Assembly: GCA_024636425.1 (NCBI GenBank)
Contig: JAGXHB010000015.1
Coordinates: forward strand, 1-10,365
DNA from: Roseobacter sp.
Lineage (GTDB): Bacteria > Pseudomonadota > Alphaproteobacteria > Rhodobacterales > Rhodobacteraceae
Reading direction: 5' to 3'
DNA length: 10,365 nucleotides
This document shows, one piece after another, positions 6,178-10,365 of the stretch (positions are counted from its first letter, which is position 1; each line of letters starts with the position of its first letter). Below the pieces are notes generated by a model. It worked only from the letters and a program-made list of their open reading frames with translations. It searched no databases and had not been told where the DNA came from. The translations under genes and the position numbers were made by a program.

Positions 6178-7161
6178 ATGACAACTTTGAAATCCAGTGT
6201 CGCTGCGGCGACCCTGTGCCTGTTGGGCAGCGCCGGTTTTGCTGAAACCCTGAAACTGAGCCATCAATGGTCCGAAGGCGATGTGCGCCATCAGGTCGCA
6301 CAGATGGTAGCGGATGACGTTGCCGCCGCCGGTGTCGACCTTGAGATCCAGATTTTCCCGAACCAGACGCTGTTCAAAGCGCGCGAACAATACACACCCC
6401 TGTCGCGGGGTCAGCTGGACATGACCGTCTTGCCGCTCAGCTATGCGGGCGGCCAGCAGCCTGCCTATAACCTCACGCTGATGCCCGGTCTGGTGAAGAA
6501 CCACGATCACGGCGACCGCCTGTCCCACTCCCCCTTCATGGAGGAAATCCAGTCGATCATGGAAGGCGATGACGTGATCACGCTGGTCCACGGCTATCTT
6601 GCCGGCGGCTTCGGCTCGAACAAGGGCTGCATCACGGGGCCAGACGATGTGCAAGGCGTCAGCATCCGCGCGGCAGGCAAGGCGTTTGAACAGATGCTGG
6701 CAGGTGCCGGTGCCTCGATCGCATCCATGGCCTCGTCCGAGATTTACCCGGCCCTGCAAACCGGCGTTCTGGACGCGGCCAACACGTCCTCCGAAAGCTT
6801 TGTCAGCTACCGTCTGTACGAGCAGCTGACATGCTATACCCCTGCGGGCGACTACGCGCTTTGGTTCATGTATCAGCCATTGCTGATGAACAAGACCACT
6901 TTTGACGGTTTGTCCGAAGAGCAGCAAACCGCGCTGAAGGAAGCCGGTCAGAAAGCCGAAGCCTTCTATCTCGAGCAGGCCAAGATGGGCGATTCCGTCG
7001 CGGCCAAAACCTTCTCGGATGCTGGCGTCGAAATCGCCGAGATGTCCGAGGAAGATTTCAACGCATGGCGCGAACTGGCCAAGACAACGTCCTATGTTGC
7101 CTTTGTCGATGAATTGCCAGACGGCCAGAAACTGCTTGATCTGGCGCTCGCTGTCGACTGA
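6178..7161 (+). CDS. matP: TRAP transporter substrate-binding protein, DctP-type; probable malonate binding protein
   Basis: A 327-residue periplasmic binding protein with a Sec signal peptide, cleaved probably after residue 22 (SAGFA before ETLKLSHQW). KLSHQW and AGVDLEIQIFPNQ are typical N-terminal strands of DctP proteins. R164, in GVSIRAAG, occupies the position of the conserved carboxylate-binding arginine, and PALQTGVLDAANT (191-203) is the usual following motif. The mature protein has only two cysteines, C151 and C219. It is the first gene of an operon with dctQ, dctM and malonyl-CoA decarboxylase genes and is divergent from a GntR/FCD regulator; that arrangement is the basis for proposing malonate, as in the matPQMAB genes of Sinorhizobium meliloti. 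A stem-loop follows the gene. The DctP family is certain; malonate is strongly suggested by context. Confidence 0.9.
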   Translation: MTTLKSSVAAATLCLLGSAGFAETLKLSHQWSEGDVRHQVAQMVADDVAAAGVDLEIQIFPNQTLFKAREQYTPLSRGQLDMTVLPLSYAGGQQPAYNLTLMPGLVKNHDHGDRLSHSPFMEEIQSIMEGDDVITLVHGYLAGGFGSNKGCITGPDDVQGVSIRAAGKAFEQMLAGAGASIASMASSEIYPALQTGVLDAANTSSESFVSYRLYEQLTCYTPAGDYALWFMYQPLLMNKTTFDGLSEEQQTALKEAGQKAEAFYLEQAKMGDSVAAKTFSDAGVEIAEMSEEDFNAWRELAKTTSYVAFVDELPDGQKLLDLALAVD

Positions 7162-7173
7162 CACAGCACCTTG

Positions 7174-7203
7174 GCGGGGTGGCAGCGTTATTTGCTGCCC
7201 CGC
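7174..7203 (+). other. Stem-loop between matP and matQ
   Basis: GGCAGC (7181-7186) pairs with GCTGCC (7194-7199) around a 7-nt loop. GCGG (7174-7177) pairs with CCGC (7200-7203) beyond a 3-nt bulge, giving a 10-bp G+C-rich hairpin 13 nt after the matP stop. No T-run follows, so it is more likely an mRNA-stabilising or partial attenuation element that raises binding-protein yield than a full terminator. Confidence 0.6.
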
Positions 7204-7254
7204 TCTTCACCTACCCTCCCATCCCCCCGCCCTAGCTGACCGGAGATTGCCCCA

Positions 7255-7830
7255 GTGAGCGATAAATTTGCTACGCCCCCTTCAAGACCCATGCCCGCCC
7301 TCGTTCGGCTGATCGGACATATATCTTCCATTTGCGGTGTCATCGCCTCGTTCATGATCCTCGCGGCGGTCCTGATCACCTGCCAGATGATTTTCATCCG
7401 CGCTGTCCTGAACAAGTCGACCATCTGGCAGACCGAAGTCGTCATCTATCTGATGATCGGCGCGACCCTCATCGGCCTGCCCTATGTGCAGAAACTGCGC
7501 GGCCACGTCGGCGTGGATCTGATGCAGACGCTGTTGCCCCTGCGCATGCGGCGGATGCTGTCAGCAATCACGCTGGTGATAACGGGTGTGATGATCGCGG
7601 TGATGGTCTGGTACGGCTACGAGATGTGGCATCTGGCGTGGGCACGGAACTGGAAGTCCGAGACGGTGCTCGCTGTGCCGCTCTGGATACCCTATCTGGC
7701 AATCCCGGTAGGCTTTTTCCTGTTTTTCCTGCAATTGGTGGGCGATTTGTGGATGAACCTGACGGGCGCACCACTGGATGAAAAAGGGATGACCGACGCG
7801 TCACCCGTAACAATGACAAGGGGCCGCTGA
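7255..7830 (+). CDS. matQ: TRAP transporter small permease subunit, DctQ-type; probable malonate system
   Basis: A 191-residue membrane protein with four hydrophobic segments (about 24-44, 61-77, 101-121 and 145-165). The DctQ pattern WQTEVVIYLMIGATLIG is followed by KLRGHVGVDLM (80-90) before the third helix. Translation starts at GTG 7255, with GGAG 9 nt upstream; the first in-frame ATG is codon 13, where little leader would remain and no better ribosome site is seen. It lies 93 nt after matP, behind a stem-loop. Its TGA overlaps the ATG of the DctM gene by one base (TGATG), so the two are translationally coupled. The hydrophilic tail after residue 170 is short and not recognisable. Confidence 0.9.
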   Translation: MSDKFATPPSRPMPALVRLIGHISSICGVIASFMILAAVLITCQMIFIRAVLNKSTIWQTEVVIYLMIGATLIGLPYVQKLRGHVGVDLMQTLLPLRMRRMLSAITLVITGVMIAVMVWYGYEMWHLAWARNWKSETVLAVPLWIPYLAIPVGFFLFFLQLVGDLWMNLTGAPLDEKGMTDASPVTMTRGR

Positions 7831-9149
7831 TGGATCCGCTTTCCTTGGGCGGTCTGGTCGCCTTTTTCACCATTCTCGTGTTGTTTTCCGGCGTCCCGGT
7901 GGGTGCTGGCCTGCTGATCGTCGCAACCGGATTTCTGCTGATCTTTGACGGTGCCCGCAGCCTTCAGGCCCTGCCCGAGCTGTTCTATGGCGACCTGAAT
8001 TCCTTTGCGCTGCTGTCGATCCCGATGTTCATCATCATGGGGTCGGCCATTTCATCGACCCGCGCTGGCCCCGATCTTTACGAAGCGCTTGAACGCTGGC
8101 TGACCAAAGTACCCGGCGGGCTGGTCGTGTCCAACCTTGGAGCCTGCGCGCTTTTTGCCGCCATGTCCGGGTCTTCGCCCGCCACCTGTGCCGCCATCGG
8201 CAAGATGGGCATCCCCGAGATGCGCAAACGCGGCTATCCGGACGAGGTCGCGGCCGGTTCAATCGCCGCAGGTGGCACGTTGGGCATCCTGATCCCGCCA
8301 TCGGTCACCATGATTGTCTATGGCATCGCCACTGAAACCAGTATCGGGCGGCTGTTTCTCGCGGGCGTCTTGCCGGGGCTTTTGCTGGTGTCGCTCTTCA
8401 TCGCTTGGGCGATCTACGACACATGGCGGCGCGGTGCGGCGGGCGTTGCCCTGTCCGGCATCACCTACAGCTGGAAAGAGCGGTTCGAGATCCTGCCCCG
8501 CGTGATCCCCTTCATCGTCATCATCATCGGCGTGCTGTATGCGCTTTACGGAGGGGTCGCCACCCCATCGGAAACCGCTGCTGTCGGCGCGCTTTTGTGC
8601 ATTATCGTCGCGGTCGTCGTGTACCGGATGTACCAGCCGATTGCGCTGTGGGCCGTCTTGCGTGATTCAACGCGTGAATCCGTGATGATCCTGTTCATCA
8701 TCGGTGCCGCCGGGGTGTTTTCGTTCATGCTGTCGTCACTTTTCGTGACACAGTCAGTAGCCGCGTGGATCGCTGATCTCGATGTGAACCGCTGGGTCTT
8801 GATGGGGATCATCAACGTGTTCCTGTTGGTCGCGGGCTTTTTCCTGCCGCCGGTGGCCGTGATCCTGATGTCGGCCCCGATCCTGTTGCCGATTATTACG
8901 GCAGCCGGTTTCGATCCCTACTGGTTTGCGGTCATCGTGACGATCAACATGGAAATCGGGTTGATTACGCCCCCTGTCGGGCTCAATCTCTATGTGATCA
9001 ACGGCATCGCGCCCGATATTTCGCTGCGCAAGATCCTGATGGGATCGCTGCCTTTCGTCGGATGTATGGTGCTGGCCATCGTGATCCTGTCAGCCTTTCC
9101 CGGGATCGTGACATGGCTGCCAGACTTTATCATGGGACCGGAGTTCTGA
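7830..9149 (+). CDS. matM: TRAP transporter large permease subunit, DctM-type; probable malonate system
   Basis: A 439-residue inner-membrane protein of normal DctM length with about 11-12 hydrophobic segments. Landmarks are LLSIPMFIIMGSA (61-73), AAMSGSSPAT (110-119), AAGGTLGILIPPSV (146-159), GGVATPSETAAVGAL (241-255) and NMEIGLITPPVGLNLYV (373-389), all DctM signatures around the two hairpins and the transport sites. AAGGGG lies 6 nt before the ATG. The gene overlaps dctQ by one base and is separated from malonyl-CoA decarboxylase by a single base, so transport and catabolism are expressed together. Its sequence is clearly diverged from the other DctM in the window, so the two systems are not a recent duplication. 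Confidence 0.95.
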   Translation: MDPLSLGGLVAFFTILVLFSGVPVGAGLLIVATGFLLIFDGARSLQALPELFYGDLNSFALLSIPMFIIMGSAISSTRAGPDLYEALERWLTKVPGGLVVSNLGACALFAAMSGSSPATCAAIGKMGIPEMRKRGYPDEVAAGSIAAGGTLGILIPPSVTMIVYGIATETSIGRLFLAGVLPGLLLVSLFIAWAIYDTWRRGAAGVALSGITYSWKERFEILPRVIPFIVIIIGVLYALYGGVATPSETAAVGALLCIIVAVVVYRMYQPIALWAVLRDSTRESVMILFIIGAAGVFSFMLSSLFVTQSVAAWIADLDVNRWVLMGIINVFLLVAGFFLPPVAVILMSAPILLPIITAAGFDPYWFAVIVTINMEIGLITPPVGLNLYVINGIAPDISLRKILMGSLPFVGCMVLAIVILSAFPGIVTWLPDFIMGPEF

Positions 9150-9150
9150 G

Positions 9151-10365
9151 ATGGATAATGCAGTAAATCGCGCAAGTTCCTTGTTTAATGACATCGTAAG
9201 CCGTGTTGCCGACGCCGGACGCGGTTTGTTGAAATCCGCACCCCAAGGCAACATTACCGACATGTGCGAGGCCCTCCTGACCGGTAAGGGCGAAGCGACG
9301 GGCCTCGCGCAGGCCCGTGCAGTGTTTGATCGTTACGCAACCTTGCAGACCGAGGAAAAGCGCGCCTTTTTCGTAACCTTGCGCGACCGTTTTGGCGTCG
9401 ATCAGGCCAAGGTCGAAGCCGCCTATGCCGACCCAGACACGTCTCTGCGCAGCCTTCATGCAGCGTCCGAGCCGCGGTCTCAGGAATTGATCCGCCGCTT
9501 GAACCGTGCACCGGGCGGCACGCCGCAGCTTGTGGCGATGCGGCAGGAACTGTTGGGTTTTCTCAAGGAGGATGCGTCATTGGCACCGCTTGATGACGAT
9601 TTCCGTCATCTGTTCAGCTCGTGGTTCAATCGCGGCTTTCTCGCCTTGCGCAGCATCACCTGGGCCACGCCGGCGAATGTCCTGGAGAAGATCATCCAGT
9701 ACGAGGCCGTGCACGAAATTCAGGATTGGAACGATCTGCGCCGCCGCGTTGCCGCGCCTGACCGGCGGCTTTATGCGTTCTTTCACCCGGCCCTTGATGA
9801 CGATCCGCTGATCTTTGTCGAGGTGGCGCTGACCTCTGATATCCCTGACAGTATCGGCAACATTCTGGCACCCAAGCGGGACATGCTGAAGCCGCAGGAT
9901 GCGCAAACGGCGGTCTTTTACTCGATCTCCAACTGTCAGGGCGGACTGCGTGGGATTTCATTCGGCAACTTCCTGATCAAGCAGGTTGTCGAAGAACTGC
10001 GCCGCGATTTTCCCAACCTCACGACCTTCGTGACACTGTCGCCGGTTCCGGGGTTGCGAAAATGGGCGCTCGCCGAAGCAAAGGCTGACGCCTTGCCCGC
10101 CAAGCTTGCCACCACGGTCACCGACGCCGAGAACGGCCAGACCACCGATGCGGCGCTGGCCGAACTGACGGCACATTATATGCTGAATGCCCGCCCCCCC
10201 CGAGGCGGCGCTGTCGATCCAGTTGCCCGGTTCCATCTTGGCAACGGCGCGCGGCTGGAACAAATCAACCCCAACGCCGACAGCAGCCCGCGGGGCAAAG
10301 CGTCGTCCTGGGGGGTGATGGTGAATTATCTCTACGATCTGTCCACCATCGAACGCAATCACGAA
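9151..10365 (+). CDS. matA: Malonyl-CoA decarboxylase (partial, first 405 residues)
   Basis: Converts malonyl-CoA to acetyl-CoA and CO2 (EC 4.1.1.9). The reading frame is open from ATG 9151 to the window edge. The N-terminal helical domain covers about residues 1-180. The catalytic acetyltransferase-like domain shows FHPALDDDPLIFVEVAL (211-227), FYSISNCQGGLRGISFGNFL (256-275), TLSPVPG (295-301), DPVARFHLGNGARLE (356-370) and MVNYLYDL (390-397). S297 and H362 align with the serine and histidine assigned as catalytic in human malonyl-CoA decarboxylase (S329 and H423), by motif comparison from memory. Bacterial forms are about 420-460 residues, so only the C-terminal tail is missing. GGAG lies 7 nt upstream and the matM stop ends one base before the start. 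A malonyl-CoA synthetase gene (matB) is expected next. A run of eight C at 10194-10201 leaves the frame intact. Confidence 0.95.
   Translation, partial: MDNAVNRASSLFNDIVSRVADAGRGLLKSAPQGNITDMCEALLTGKGEATGLAQARAVFDRYATLQTEEKRAFFVTLRDRFGVDQAKVEAAYADPDTSLRSLHAASEPRSQELIRRLNRAPGGTPQLVAMRQELLGFLKEDASLAPLDDDFRHLFSSWFNRGFLALRSITWATPANVLEKIIQYEAVHEIQDWNDLRRRVAAPDRRLYAFFHPALDDDPLIFVEVALTSDIPDSIGNILAPKRDMLKPQDAQTAVFYSISNCQGGLRGISFGNFLIKQVVEELRRDFPNLTTFVTLSPVPGLRKWALAEAKADALPAKLATTVTDAENGQTTDAALAELTAHYMLNARPPRGGAVDPVARFHLGNGARLEQINPNADSSPRGKASSWGVMVNYLYDLSTIERNHE

Noticed and set aside
5977..7164. Long minus-strand open frame (395 codons) opposite matP
   Set aside because: It lies entirely antisense to a clear binding-protein gene and the operator, and its translation shows no recognisable domain. 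It is explained by the codon bias of a G+C-rich coding strand.
1..10365. CRISPR arrays, tRNA or rRNA genes, insertion sequences, attachment sites
   Set aside because: No repeat-spacer pattern, cloverleaf, transposase or terminal inverted repeats were seen; almost the whole window is accounted for by metabolic and transport genes.

Overview
The window looks like a piece of an alphaproteobacterial chromosome, most probably from the Rhodobacterales (Roseobacter group). The grounds are a moderately high G+C content, tightly packed operons, two complete TRAP-type uptake systems within 10 kb, and protein sequences typical of that group. The taxonomic call is inference from sequence style; there is no rRNA or other marker gene. 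Nine genes are complete or nearly so, two are cut by the window edges, and no stretch longer than about 165 bases lacks a gene.

The layout is nearly mirror-symmetric. Two regulators sit in the middle and face each other: an RpiR/SIS-type gene on + (4462-5328) and a GntR/FCD-type gene on - (5349-6014). Each stands back-to-back with an outward-reading TRAP operon. To the left, on the minus strand, the order is N-formylglutamate amidohydrolase-family enzyme, DctQ, DctM, Tat-exported DctP-type binding protein, then a glutamine-synthetase-family ligase that runs off the left edge. To the right, on the plus strand, the order is Sec-exported DctP-type binding protein, DctQ, DctM, then malonyl-CoA decarboxylase, which runs off the right edge.

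The right-hand locus can be named with good confidence as a malonate uptake and use operon (matPQM-matA) with its regulator matR. The TRAP system would import malonate, a malonyl-CoA synthetase (expected just beyond the window) would activate it, and MatA would decarboxylate malonyl-CoA to acetyl-CoA. The matR-matP gap holds a perfect 14-bp palindrome, TCTTGTATACAAGA. As I recall it, this differs by one base from the published MatR site of Rhizobium leguminosarum.

The left-hand locus has no assignable substrate. An FGase-family amide hydrolase, a glutamine-synthetase-like ligase, a TRAP system whose binding protein has Tyr where the usual carboxylate-binding Arg would be, and an RpiR/SIS regulator together suggest uptake of a nitrogenous compound processed by amide-bond chemistry, perhaps through a gamma-glutamyl intermediate. 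This is the least described part of the window. The gap before its first gene holds a perfect TTGACA box abutting a GAATATTC palindrome.

Both operons carry G+C-rich stem-loops without U-tracts next to the binding-protein gene, which fits uneven expression of binding protein and membrane subunits from one transcript.
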